64,000 nucleotides of DNA from NCBI RefSeq assembly GCF_026262505.1, contig NC_067207.1, positions 31,154,082-31,218,081 on the forward strand, given 5' to 3'. Origin of the DNA: Trichomonas vaginalis G3 (Eukaryota; Parabasalia; Trichomonadida; Trichomonadidae). Position numbers and translations under genes: made by a program. This document shows, one piece after another, positions 22,201 through 32,549 of the stretch; position 1 is the first letter of the stretch, and each line of letters opens with the position of its first letter. Under the pieces are notes generated by a model. That model did not search any database. It saw only the letters and a list, made by a program, of their open reading frames with translations, and was not told the DNA's origin.

Positions 22201-24600
22201 ATGGAGATAAGACTTGATCCCAGAGATGTATGCCGTAAATGAACTGAGAACATAAAATGGAGACCAACAAGCGGGCTCTTCCATTATGCTACATTATTAT
22301 GCTATAACATAGAAACCGTCAAGATTTTACTTTAAACATAGATGAACAAGGATGAAACATTGGCAGATACTTGTTTGACCTGTTCCAAGTACGAACCTTG
22401 ATAGACAATGAATCATTATTCTTCTCTCCCTACCACCCACCTTACCAAGAAAAAACACTTTAGCTACAGCTCTCCGACGAGAGTTGCTTAAAGATTGTAA
22501 CTATACCAATATATTATGAACAATTGCTCGATGGCCAATTACTAATATCTCGCTACATGGGAGTCAAGAAATGCAATGATCTTATACCAATACTGTTTCT
22601 TGAGGGAAATTACTTCTAGAAAAGTACCTATCTTTACAACATAAAAAAGCCTATGTGACCGCTCTCAAAGAAAATGTCTGAGTGTAGAATAACCCCTCGT
22701 TTTAAAACATCTTCCTTATCATACCAATTACACATATGTGCGACAAAGAATGTCCAACTTTATATACAACCCTGAAAATTGCAAAAGTTCTATAGTAATT
22801 AGTTAATGCCCATATGTGAAAGTGACGAACTAACGTAAAATACAGAGCGGAATACTCATAAAACCTCAATACTCACTCATACAATTTAAATGGGAACAGA
22901 ACCGAGATTTACAAAATATCTATCTGAATAAAACTTGGCAATTTCCATTTGCATGAAAATATCCCAAGAGAAAAAGTCCATCATAATATAAAAATTTGGC
23001 TAGTGGGTTAGGAAAATAGCTGGTAATATTTCCAAATCGTTCATATAGTGGGAGCCGAGCTGAATATTTGCCAATGCTAAATGGTATCTATTAATGTTGA
23101 CGCAGAGAACCGCGAGTCCCAGCCGGCTCTTCAATGATTATTAGGACAGAAGCCCCTAATCAGATCAAGTTTCAACATTATGAAATCCCTTAAGTAACAT
23201 ATATGCCCCTCCTTTTCACGGAATTTATGCTCCTATTATTGAAGGTGGTTCCTCTGCTTTCCTGAAAATTCAAATGCAACCTGCTTACTGATAGAGATTT
23301 GGGAAAAACAACCTCAGATCTCGTGCACTTACTATAATATGATCTCGTAATTCACGCAGCTTTCCATCTCGGAAGTACGGAAAATTTTTTTTATTGACGG
23401 GAGCAGCTAGGTCCAGATTAAGTTGTTCTATTTCAACTATTATAGGAACCTAGGAATTATTTCCCTCTACCTGTTAATATCAGTCAAATGGATGCGAACC
23501 AAGTAGCCAGTTTTGACCATGTGAAAAAATCATGATAAAAAATGACATCTTCTCTAATTCCCTATTCCTTAATGACTTATTGATAAAAGGATATGATAAT
23601 CCTGTGTTTAAATAGGTTTTGTGTGGTTATATTCTTATGTCCTGCTTCCCAAGAAACTCCTTTACTGTTCCAACCATTTCCAACGTTCAGATGTCAATCA
23701 AAAGACATAAAGGAAGGAACAGCCTTACATATATAATGCAAACAATACCGTATTACCCTAATCCTTTGCTCTTGATATATTTGATTACACGATAATTTTT
23801 GGTCAACACGACGCTTGATAATCCAATTCCTCGCAAAAAAAAGTAATTGCTATATCATTAAATGAGCAAGATAATTTTCTTCCGCTCTTATATTGTGTCT
23901 GAGATGTAAACACTGCAAATTCCTAACGGCCACATATACCGAAGACTCTCGATGATTTCTATATTGGATAGATGCTGATGCCTGAATATATGTAGTGGTG
24001 AGCGTGGAAAAAACTGCTCTTGTACCATATTTGTTTTGTGACGTGTTCACACAAGTTGGCCACACGCAAAGAGAAATGCATACTTTCCATAGGATACCCG
24101 TACACTAGTGTTAATATTTGCATATTCGTAAAGATTAAAAATGTGTACTTCGGCGAACAATATAATTAGAGAATGTACTGTAAGTGTTTTCAAACAAAGC
24201 TCTTAATATATTAATAATGAGTCCTCTTCCGCCTGGATGGAGAGCTCTGTTTTGTAGAGATGTTGTTTAATTAATTTCATCAGCAGTCTCAATAAATACT
24301 TATTAACCATATTGTTGCCAAAGTAGTTATGTATTGTTTACTGCGAGGTCTCTGATGACTTATGGTAAGAATAGGCGTGGAAAAGCACATATTCGAAACA
24401 AGCACACAAAAGTATGGGACCGATTTTGATAAACAAATAGTATCACTCTGTTTCAAATACATCCGATTCACAAAAATAAACATGTACTCCATTAGAATGT
24501 TATAGTGAGCATACTCGTAAGTCTCTTTGTTGCAGAATAATTCTCTCACAGTTTTGAAATAACAAATACCAATAATTGTTAAAAAGATCTCTATACAGAA
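19266..24600 (+). pseudogene. Inverted, corrupted copy of the ankyrin locus and its flanking element
   Basis: 19,266-19,620 matches the reverse complement of the element at 6583-6860, and 19,838-19,920 matches the inverse of the ankyrin upstream spacer. Ankyrin coding pieces then follow on the plus strand: around 22,170 (TCATTTCACATGGA), 22,277-22,335 (ACATAGAAACCGTCAAGATT) and 22,445-22,475 (CTACAGCTCTCC), in the same order as in the host gene. Long stretches between are not alignable by eye. The right edge is uncertain, because Polinton sequence resumes by about 24,650. No other gene is supportable in 20-24.6 kb. Confidence 0.65.
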
Positions 24601-24649
24601 CCTTGAAATACTAAGAAGAAGTTTCAACAGATTTGACTCAATAATAACA

Positions 24650-25081
24650 TCATATAGAGAAGGTGAAAAATTTAAAAAATAAACTTAATTTAAAAATATC
24701 GTATGTAATCTTTGACGAAAAATCGTATACCACATATCAACCCTGTAAATTGTTTGAAATAAATATGTTCAATTTGTGACACCTTCATGAAGTTTTTAAA
24801 TCATTATATTAAAAACTGAAAGTTTATAGTATAGAAATCTGCTATGAGCCTGCGAAGTACCTTCGCGAGTATACTATAAATCATATGATCTAATTTCAAA
24901 GAAAATTGGAAATGCGCGTTAAAACTTCCTCTAGCTTTAAAATTATATTGGATAGTGTGCATTTGTCATTGACAAGATATACGTTATGAAAGGAGGTGAA
25001 ACGTTGAACTTAAAATATTAGTTTCCCAGACGTCATAAAAATATTTGACGACCACAACATTTCATTAAAATTTATTTGCTA
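24650..25081 (+). pseudogene. Copy B remnant of the 176-residue Polinton protein gene
   Basis: It matches the 3' part of 52,063-52,593 in copy C. The first 300 bp are corrupted and the part from about 24,960 on is nearly identical. The 5' part of the gene is not recognisable. Confidence 0.65.
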
Positions 25082-25086
25082 AGTAA

Positions 25087-25202
25087 ATGGCAGAAGACAT
25101 AGTGGTTTATACTATTACGACTAAAAACCCTGAGTCATATAATTCTATAACAACAAACTTACAAAGTCCTCAAGGACGATATTGTAAACTGACCTTAAAC
25201 AC
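25087..25202 (+). CDS. Copy B very small conserved peptide (counterpart of 52,598)
   Basis: It opens MAEDIVVYTITTKNPESYNS, as in copy C, and sits in the same place between the 176-residue protein gene and the probable minor capsid gene. Function unknown. Confidence 0.4.
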
Positions 25203-25203
25203 G

Positions 25204-25890
25204 ATGACGACTAAAGCCTGTTTTTGCTCTTTTGACACCATGAAGATTTTATTGTTGTGAATGGTAAAAAATACTTCTTTGAAGATACTTACTCAGATAT
25301 ACCACCAACAGTTTGTTGACTTATTTAATACTTTAAGGACGGATGTAACATGTGCTGCAACTAGAGCAGGTTTCATTATGTTTGGATGTCCGACTGAGTT
25401 TACTATAAACGATATGAGCTATAATACAAAACTTATATCTGGTTTTTACTACCAACAGTTTCCTATAACAGGAAAAGGTGTCATACAAGGTTTGTCTGTT
25501 CCATTGACTTTAAGCACACCAATCTTATATATTGTTTCAAACTTAGGTTCAAAGTGTTATTCGAATGTCGACAGAAACTATTATGACCAAAAGATACTCA
25601 TGCGTATAAACAACACTTTCTCTGCTGGTTTGCCTATTGTTCATTCGAATGGCAGAGTTTCAGCTTTAGTAAACTCAAACACTTTGGCAAACATAAACTT
25701 AACGTTAGTTGACGCAAACTTTGTTCCTGTAAAACTTTTATGTCCTATGTATTTGTCAATGACGGCAGAAAGTTTCGAATTGGAAGATGCAACTGGTGAA
25801 AGTATTTGTATTACAAGAACAACTTCAACAACAAATAGCTCAAGAACAACAAATGCAACAAATGGAACAAATGCAACAAATAGCTCAAGA
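25204..25890 (+). pseudogene. Copy B probable minor capsid protein, broken
   Basis: Counterpart of 52,714-53,393 in copy C, with the same central block (VDLFNTLRTDVTCAATRAGF) and the same Q/N-rich tail region. See the copy C entry for the reasoning on function. Confidence 0.6.
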
Positions 25891-25925
25891 ATAAAAAAAA
25901 AATATTTTTTTTATTTTTATAAAAA

Positions 25926-27144
25926 ATGTACAGAATAGATGTTTCAGATTTTATGACTTCCAAGCGTTCAGAAATATGTGTCCATTTCGAGACTATAACA
26001 AAGCAGTCGAGAATTTGAAACGTTTAGTCATTTATGTCGACTCTGCCCAGAATGTTATGTTATGAAAGAATGGGATGTAGTCTTTAACAAACCTAAAGCG
26101 ACAATAGTTTCAGAACAAGAATGTAGACAGAAACTTAAGAAAATAAAAGTCGTACAAGTTGGAATGAAGATGTTAGATGCTTGGGATATCTTATTGTCAA
26201 AGTTAGAAGATTTTTCAGTTCGTGGTATAAAGTTCTATACACCTTCTCCAAACTTCTATTCTATCTTCACTGGATATAAATATGAACAAGTAGAATGGAA
26301 AGAAAATATTATAGAAGCTTGGTTAGACCATGTCAAAGAAATTATATGCAATGGAAACGAAAGAGTCTATGAGTAATATCTTATGTTGGTTTGCAAACAT
26401 CTTACAACATCCAAGTGCTAAAATGAAACTGCTCTCATTATAATTGGAAAACAAGGAACTGGTAAGAATACTTTCTTTACAGATATTTTGTGCAAACTGT
26501 TAGAGGGCTATTCGAATCCGAATTGACAAACTTAGAAAACATCTGCGGTAAATTTAACTCTTCAATAGAGAATATGAAACTTATAGTATGTAACGAACTT
26601 CAAAAGTATAGATACAAAAAAGTTTTAAACTCAGATGCTTTGAAGAGTCTTATAACAGACAAAGTTGGAGTTGTTGAAAGAAAATATAAAGACAAAGAGT
26701 TTGTAAAATGTTGCAAATTTCATCATGGTTTCAAACAACGCCGTTCCGATGAAGTTAGAAAGTTCTGACAGAAGATATGTAGTTGTCAGAACGTCAGATT
26801 CTCATATGCAAGATACAGAATATTTTGACGACTTAGCAGAAACTTTGACATCTGACTTTTACAACCACTTGTTCTCATATTTCATGACATTAGATATTTC
26901 TAAGTTCAATCCAAGACAAATTCCACATACCGAAGAAAGACAAACATTGTTAGAAGCAAACAAGAGTGTATATGAACTGTTTATAGATGAGACTAACTTT
27001 GAGTGTTTAGATGAAAGGTCATTGTACGATGAATATAAACAGTATTGTCAAGAGTATGGTTATATGACAGCGTCTAAACGAACATTCTTGGCAAATGTCA
27101 AAAATCTTTTCGAAGTTCGGAATGGCAAATATAGAAAGAAATAA
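25926..27144 (+). pseudogene. Copy B superfamily 3 helicase, broken
   Basis: The Walker A block (IIGKQGTGKN), the LIVCNE block and the C-terminal ASKRTFLANVKNL segment are all present and nearly identical to copy C. An AT-rich box (AATATTTTTTTTATTTTTAT) lies directly upstream of the start. Several breaks. Confidence 0.85.
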
Positions 27145-27192
27145 TTTTTCTGAGTAAATTTTAAAAAAATATTTTTTTATCCGATAGAAAAG

Positions 27193-27612
27193 ATGACGAA
27201 ATTCATCTCAGTAAATAAGTACATGACAGAAGTCAAAGAAGAACTAGACCCATTCGCTTATTTGAATGTTTACTTCTACCATTTTTGAAAAGTCTTCATT
27301 TGACAAAGTTTGGAACATCGAACCAGTAAGTTTGCTATTGTGACTAAAAATGGTGCGAAATTTTGAAGACTTAGACATAGAAGGTTGTTAGCAGTCAAAG
27401 AAAATTTTGACAGAAGGTTCTCAAACCTTAAAGAAGGCAAAGCATACAAACTTGTTATACCTTATGAACCAAAGAAAGCAGACGACTATGAATATTATGA
27501 GTCTAAGATAGTTGAAGTTCAAGGTAAATTGGGTAAAAAGATTTTAGAGTCTAAGCCAGTGTTTGCCCCTAAAGAGGAAGAGAACATTGACATTGACCCA
27601 GAAATGTTCTAA
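27193..27612 (+). pseudogene. Copy B conserved Polinton protein (family of 2867 and 54,689), broken
   Basis: It opens MTKFISVNKYMTEVKEELD and ends in an acidic tail (EEENIDIDPEMF). It lies 49 bp after the helicase, behind an AAAAAAATATTTTTTTATCC box. It converges on the following minus-strand gene. Confidence 0.6.
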
Positions 27613-27627
27613 AAATAAATTTTATTT

Positions 27628-28085
27628 TTACATGTCAAATTTCTTTTTCTCTGGAACTGGTTCAGGTTCTTTCTTCTCTTCTTCTACTTTCTTTTCTTTC
27701 TTTTCTCTCTTCTTCTTTCTTCTTCTGGTGGAGTTATGTCAAATTTCTCAGAACCATATTTATGTAAAAGTTCTTTGTCCTTTAATAGCTCTTCTATTCT
27801 GTTTTCTATTTCATCTTCAAGAACAGCGCATGTGCCTTCTTTGCATTCTAAGAACTTTTGTTGGACTTCATCTTTCCAATCGGCGTCATCTCTGTCAACA
27901 AGTCTGTCATTGACAAATTTTAAGACTGCTCTTTGTAATGTTTTATGGTTCTTGTCATATTCCCAGAAACAGAACTTTAGAACAAATTCACCTTTCTTGT
28001 TTACACTATGTAAGATTTTATGGTCGACAGATGTTTTGCTGTCGAAAAGTTTGTCTCGAATATAGATAGCGAAATCGCTAGACAT
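27628..28085 (-). CDS. Copy B 152-residue charged protein, unknown
   Basis: It opens MSSDFAIYIRDKLFDSKTSV, has a helical acidic middle (EDEIENRIEELLKDKELL), and a highly basic then acidic tail (EEERRREKRKKRK, EEEKKEPEPVPEKKKFDM). It lies between the helicase block and the packaging ATPase, and its start faces the ATPase start across 35 bp, so the two probably share a bidirectional promoter. Copy C has the same gene at 55,124-55,577. Confidence 0.6.
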
Positions 28086-28120
28086 TTCAAAAAGATAAAA
28101 ATTTTAATTTTTCTAAAAAT

Positions 28121-28997
28121 ATGTTAGAAAAAAAGTTTGCTGACATTGACAAGAAATTTGAGAATGTTTTAAACAAGAACAAGAGGAAGTTAGAAAATGC
28201 TCAGATAAAACCCATACATGACAAGTTCCTATTTGCTCAGAATGGTATAACAGGTCTAATCGCACCACCTGGGTCGGGTAAGACTTTCACTTATCTTAAA
28301 ATGGCTGCACAACAACAAGAACTAGATGAGAAGAACCCATTCTATGAGTTAGTAGTCATTTGTAGTACTTCTGGTCAATTTGACCAAACCGTAAATTCGT
28401 TCAAAGATATTATAAAAAAGTCTAAGTTAGTATGTATAAAGGATACTGAGTTGTTAGATTGGATAAAGAAGTACCAAAGAAGGGTTTTGAAGTACAATGC
28501 TATAAATGAGTATATAAATTCGAAGTTTAAAGACCCAAATGAGGAAATGCAGAGAATATTAGAGAAGAAACACTTCAGAAAACAAACAGAAAGAGATAGA
28601 ATACATTTCGAAGAAATTGCAATCTTACGATTGGAAGACTTACCCTCATAGATGTCTTCTTATCTTAGATGACTTTGCTTCTCATCCTTTGTTAAAGAAC
28701 AGAGAACAAGATATGTGTCGAATTCTTAAGAAGCTCAGACACTTTAACATCTCAGTTGTCATTTGTGTACAGACAGCAAAGAGTTTAAGTAAGGATGTTA
28801 AAAGAATACTTACTGATATCATACTTTTCCCTGGATTGTCCGAAGACGATTTCATGGAACTTATGAAAGAGTCCATGGCAGGTAAGTTTGGCAGACATGA
28901 ACTATGGGAGAAGTACAAAGTCATACAAGACCCTCATACTTCTTTCAGAATTCATATCTACGCAAACAAAGTTCAAATTGTAAAAAGTCAAGCGTAA
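28121..28997 (+). pseudogene. Copy B packaging ATPase (A32/FtsK-HerA type), broken
   Basis: Walker A GLIAPPGSGKT lies near residue 50 and Walker B LLILDDFA further on, followed by a sensor-like VVICVQTAKSLSKDVKR segment and a short C-terminal domain ending IYANKVQIVKSQA. Viral genome-packaging ATPases of the A32 group have this size (about 290 residues) and order. Nearly identical to 55,612-56,485. Confidence 0.8.
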
Positions 28998-29089
28998 AAA
29001 ATAAAGAGTTTAGTCTTAGTCTGTTGTGGTGCTGCAGCTTTCGGTTCTTCTGGCTTTGGAAGACATTCAGGAAGAGGAACGTCAGTCAT
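28988..29089 (-). CDS. Copy B small proline-rich peptide beside the repeat array
   Basis: A 33-residue frame, MTDVPLPECLPKPEEPKAAA then PQQTKTK. The opening M-S/T-DVPP is shared with frames next to the other arrays (56,578; 33,262; 60,617), always with the array on the upstream side. Its end overlaps the ATPase 3' end antisense. It may be a real peptide or a conserved leader. Confidence 0.4.
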   Translation of the reverse strand: MTDVPLPECLPKPEEPKAAAPQQTKTKLFIFYA

Positions 29090-29099
29090 CCGTTTGTGT

Positions 29100-29315
29100 C
29101 CTGTCGGAAGGAAGAACTTTTCCAGTTGTCGGGAAAAATTTTTCCAGTTGTCGGGAAATTTTTTTCCAGTTGTCGGGAAAAATTTTTCCAGTTGTCGGGA
29201 AAAAAGTTCTCAATTTTCGAAAATTTGAATGGTTTACGGACGGACAACTGGAAAATTTTTTCCTGTCGGAAGGAATTTTTTTTCCTGTTGTCGGGAAATT
29301 TTTTTCCAGTCGGAT
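29100..29315. repeat. Copy B paired minisatellite array (22-bp unit) with central core
   Basis: Units contain CCAGTTGTCGGGAAAAATTT. About five lie left and three right of a core at roughly 29,205-29,255 that includes GTTCTCAATTTTCGAAAATT. The matching locus of copy C (56,581-56,994) has the same layout but an unrelated unit. Confidence 0.9.
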
Positions 29316-29454
29316 GGAAGGACTCGGAATGCCAGAAGGATTTGACGAGGCAATTTACCTACCTGAGCCATCTGAAGTCAAGCGTAAAAATAAAGAGTGC
29401 AATTTACTCTGCTTGTTTGAAGTTGTCAAAATACTCTGTTATTTTTTCCTTTAA
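29314..29454 (+). CDS. Copy B short conserved frame after the array (DEAIYL family)
   Basis: It contains FDEAIYLPEPSEVKRKNK, the same block that opens the frames at 56,994 and 60,982, each right after an array. Its 3' part runs antisense to the next KilA-N gene, so the true end is uncertain. Confidence 0.4.
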   Translation: MEGLGMPEGFDEAIYLPEPSEVKRKNKECNLLCLFEVVKILCYFFL

Positions 29455-30210
29455 CAATGGCAAATCTTCTTTGAATGTAAGTATTGTACAACCTTTAATA
29501 TCATAGTGTGTTTGAGGTAACGTATCTTGAACTATTTGTTTCACATCTTCATTTGGTGTCATTGAAATCGGTAAGTTTTCGCGATAGAACCAATTTCTGT
29601 CAGATTTGTAAATCTTAGCAAGGTCGTAAAAGCTTTTGTTGTTTCTTCTGACTAAATGCAACATAACCATATCTCTGTCTTCTTCATTTTCCATCTCTTC
29701 AGTATAAATCATATACTTATAGTTCTTTTCCTTTCCTTTTGGTACCGAACGTGGTATTCTTTTCTGTATGTTTTTGTCTTTTGCTTCAAGCTTGTTCTCT
29801 AGCTCTTCACGTTCTTGTCTATGAATTTCATCTAACATCATGAAAATATAACAAGCATAGCGAGGTGAAGCCCACATTGCAACAGCATTTACAAGAAGTC
29901 TATGTACATAATATCCTCTCAAACCGTTTGGCAAATTTTCACGATTTTCGTACGGAATCTCGACCCGCGGTTTTCCGCGGGTCGCAAACATATGAGGAAA
30001 TTCTTCTAAAAGTTCTTTTGTCTGTTGGTTTTCAAACCAATGATGTGCTTGCTTTGTAGAACGAAGAGCATTGAAAATACTTTGCATTTGGTACATATCG
30101 TCTTTGACCGAACGAATGAGACGGAGTTGTTTGTTAAACTGTATGTACTCATATTCTTCATTTATAGCTTCATGGACTATAACTGTTGTTGTGTTCTCTG
30201 TTGTTGACAT
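29404..30210 (-). CDS. Copy B KilA-N protein with Bro-C-like tail
   Basis: 268 residues, nearly identical to 57,083-57,889. The KilA-N core is at about residues 60-130 (LRGYYVHRLLVNAVAMWASP), then a coiled linker (ELENKLEAKDKNIQKR), then a DUF3627-like C-terminal domain (MVMLHLVRRNNKSFYDLAKI). KilA-N domains bind DNA and are common in large DNA viruses. The coding sequence holds a perfect 10-bp stem hairpin at 29,961-29,984 just before the GYYV motif. Confidence 0.8.
   Translation of the reverse strand: MSTTENTTTVIVHEAINEEYEYIQFNKQLRLIRSVKDDMYQMQSIFNALRSTKQAHHWFENQQTKELLEEFPHMFATRGKPRVEIPYENRENLPNGLRGYYVHRLLVNAVAMWASPRYACYIFMMLDEIHRQEREELENKLEAKDKNIQKRIPRSVPKGKEKNYKYMIYTEEMENEEDRDMVMLHLVRRNNKSFYDLAKIYKSDRNWFYRENLPISMTPNEDVKQIVQDTLPQTHYDIKGCTILTFKEDLPLLKEKITEYFDNFKQAE
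29961..29984. repeat. Perfect hairpin inside the KilA-N coding sequence
   Basis: CGACCCGCGG, loop TTTT, CCGCGGGTCG. The flanks TTTCGTACGGAATCT and GCAAACATATG recur around other hairpins outside genes (30,366-30,389; 58,039-58,062), where both stem arms have changed together to CTATCCTCG/CGAGGATAG. Confidence 0.9.
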
Positions 30211-30445
30211 ATCTGTCCTTACATACAGGATAAAAAAATATTTTATAAAAAACTAGCGTTAACTTTATTTTTTCTATCTTAAGGAAACTCACTGTTTTCA
30301 TAGAGTTTTGGCGACCCCGAAGGAAGTCGGTCTAGAGAAATTTCACTGTTTTTCGTACGGAATCTCTATCCTCGGTTTTTCGAGGATAGCAATCTTATGC
30401 CATTTTACTCAGATTTTTGGTCATTTTTCAGCAAAAATATAATTT

Positions 30446-30482
30446 AGGGTAGAAGGTTAGATCTAACCTCCTTTCTACCCTC
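30446..30482. repeat. AGATCT-centred intergenic palindrome (AGGGTAGAAGGTTAG type)
   Basis: AGGGTAGAAGGTTAG, then ATCTAACC and the complementary CTTTCTACCCT, with a further CTTTTCTACCCC half-site. It lies between the KilA-N gene and the T5orf172 gene. Sister sites are at 31,446; 32,517; 58,133; 59,656; 59,849. Confidence 0.85.
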
Positions 30483-30531
30483 TTTTCTACCCCAGTTATT
30501 TTATAAGCGTTTTACATGGTAAACGTTATTT

Positions 30532-31139
30532 TTACATGTATTTTTCAGCAACTTCGTCAAATAATTTTATAGCTTTATCTATCTCATCTACTTCAAACGT
30601 TTCTTTACCTTTCGTGGGAGCACCATACATCTTCTCAAACTTTTCAAGTAGTTCTGTTTCAGCAGCTCTCATATCGTTAACGAACACAACCTTGACTCTA
30701 TTGACTGTACTGTCATATCTTTTAGTTATATTATATGTTCTTCCTATCTTATATCTTTTTGTATTGAAGTCCTTCGGTTTCTGAACGATGTAAAGTAAGC
30801 CTTCACTGCAACGTTCTGAGTCGAATGAACCATATGTTATGAAGTTATATCCAACAACTGGGTCTAACCATAACAAAACTATTGGTATAAGACTTTTGTC
30901 GATGAGATATGCTGTAGTTCCATGAAATCTTACCGATATCAAAAGCTCAGGATTTCTTGTCAAAATTTTCTGAGTAGAAGCAATTCTAACCCAGTCCTTT
31001 GGTTGCTTTCCAGAAGGTGTTATAATGTCTGACAAAGAATATTTGTTGTATTTGAGTATCTTACGTTTAAATCACCTATTCTAACCACTTTGGTGTCATT
31101 GTCTATCTTTCTAACTGTTTCAAACTCAATGTTTGACAT
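30532..31139 (-). pseudogene. Copy B T5orf172/GIY-YIG-like protein, broken
   Basis: The C-terminal part reads GLLYIVQKPKDFNTKRYKIG, then RTYNITKRYDST and ETELLEKFEKMYG, which is the T5orf172 (GIY-YIG-related) pattern. The N-terminal part (VRIGDLNVRYS, WVRIASTQKILTRNPEL, VLLWLDP) is of the viral KilA-N/MSV199 type. Such two-part proteins are typical of large DNA viruses. The nuclease-like domain may cut or bind DNA. Confidence 0.65.
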
Positions 31140-31321
31140 ATCTGTTCTTACATACAAAATAAAAAATATTTTTTTTAAAAAACTAACTTTATTTTTTTAT
31201 TTTTCTATCTTAAGGAAATTCACGATTTTCATACGGAATCTCTTCACTCGTTTTTTCCGAGGGAAGCAACCATATGCCATTTTACTCAGAATTTTGTTGC
31301 TGAATTCAGCAAAAATAATGT

Positions 31322-31372
31322 TTATGTTAGAATGTTAGATCTAACATGTTTTCTAACATGTTTTCTAACATG
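31322..31372. repeat. AGATCT-centred palindrome, TTATGTTAGAATG type
   Basis: GTTAGATCTAACAT at the core with extra TTTTCTAACAT half-sites downstream, matching the left-end copy at 14,945. An AGGGTAGAAGG-type palindrome follows at 31,434-31,480, so the two types stand side by side. Confidence 0.85.
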
Positions 31373-31487
31373 GTCTAAAACATACAAAACTTCTTCTTCG
31401 TAATGAGCGTAAATGACCAAAAAATATATTTTAGGGTAGAAGGTTAGATCTAACCTGTCTTCTACCCTCTTTTCTACCCCAGTTATT

Positions 31488-31679
31488 TTATAAGCGTTTT
31501 ACATGGTAAACATTGTGAATTCGTGAAATTCTAAACAATTTCGTAGCTTCTATTTCTTCTGTCAGTACATCGAATGTTTTAACTATGCCGAATGTTTCTT
31601 TATATTTCTTCTTGACATCAGATAGAAGGAAATCGTCAGCTGTTGGATAGTTTTTGTTCAGAAATGTCAACATGTCCAT
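31488..31679 (-). CDS. Copy B 63-residue frame, unknown
   Basis: It opens MDMLTFLNKNYPTADDFLLS and ends in FRISRIHNVYHVKRL. The start is next to the stop of the upstream gene on the same strand (31,681), suggesting translational coupling. Copy C has no equivalent, because there the two flanking coding regions run together. Confidence 0.4.
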   Translation of the reverse strand: MDMLTFLNKNYPTADDFLLSDVKKKYKETFGIVKTFDVLTEEIEATKLFRISRIHNVYHVKRL

Positions 31680-31680
31680 T

Positions 31681-32403
31681 TTATCTTCTGCTGGTTTCTC
31701 TACTTCTTTTCTTTAAGTCAGCATAGTCGTTTCGCATACGTTCTATCTCTTTGACGGAGTAGTTATATTTCCTCATTGCTGCTTTACATTTTGAACATTG
31801 TGGGTTCATTTTAGCATTGTACATTGAAATCTTACCTGCTAGTATGACTAAGGCGTCAATTGCTCTCTTTAACTCAAAAGTTGCGGGTTTTATCTGTTCA
31901 TTCCATATCTTACCTCTTCTATCTTTATCTCTTATCTGCCATACACATTTTGCAACTAACGAAACAAAGTTGTCGTAGGTCTTAAACTCCCCAGATTTGT
32001 ATATGTCAGAGATGTTCTTATATACCATATCGCAATCTTTGTCCATGACTTTGTGGTTGCAATGAAATCCAAGAAACTCATAGTTTACCTTTCGTATGAA
32101 CTTCTTTATTTCTACTGAGTCAGTTGCTTTGACTTCTATTTCATCGAATTCTGGAATAGTGAGTTTTTGTTGTTGGATTTCAGGCAATTTGGGTAAATGG
32201 TCAATAATATCCTGCATTTCATAAAGATACTGTTCATTTGTTTCATCTTTCGCACTACAGTTTAGATCTCCTTGGAGAAGTTCTTGCTTTATCTTCTGGA
32301 TTTCTGTCTCAAAAGTATATGAAGAAGGAATGAAGCTTTTCATCTCTACTAACATTGAAGTTGGGTTCATGACTAACGAGTTTGGTGCTGTTGTTGCTAA
32401 CAT
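31681..32403 (-). CDS. Copy B 240-residue helical protein with a CxxC pair, unknown
   Basis: I start at MLATTAPNSLVMNPTS, because the frame upstream of it is only the AT-rich promoter box. The protein is helical and charged. The middle has HCNHKVMDKDCDMVYKNISD and the C-terminus has NPQCSKCKAAMRK, a possible metal site. The same protein forms the N-terminal part of 58,206-59,540 in copy C. Confidence 0.6.
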   Translation of the reverse strand: MLATTAPNSLVMNPTSMLVEMKSFIPSSYTFETEIQKIKQELLQGDLNCSAKDETNEQYLYEMQDIIDHLPKLPEIQQQKLTIPEFDEIEVKATDSVEIKKFIRKVNYEFLGFHCNHKVMDKDCDMVYKNISDIYKSGEFKTYDNFVSLVAKCVWQIRDKDRRGKIWNEQIKPATFELKRAIDALVILAGKISMYNAKMNPQCSKCKAAMRKYNYSVKEIERMRNDYADLKKRSRETSRR

Positions 32404-32549
32404 GTTCTTACAATAAAAATAAAAAAATATTTTTTTAAAAAAACCAACTTTATTTTTTATTTCGGGAAAACTCATGACAAATTCAAGAGGGTAGAAAAGA
32501 GGGTAGAAGACAGGTTAGATCTAACCTTCTACCCTAAACATTAGTTCAT

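Noticed and set aside
24289-24627. 112-residue minus-strand frame
   Set aside because: It also falls in the corrupted block, antisense to the ankyrin-like copy, with no recognisable features.
28904-29506. Long plus-strand frames running through the copy B array
   Set aside because: They read across the ATPase end, the array and antisense KilA-N sequence. The match to copy C breaks at the array, so they are not one gene.
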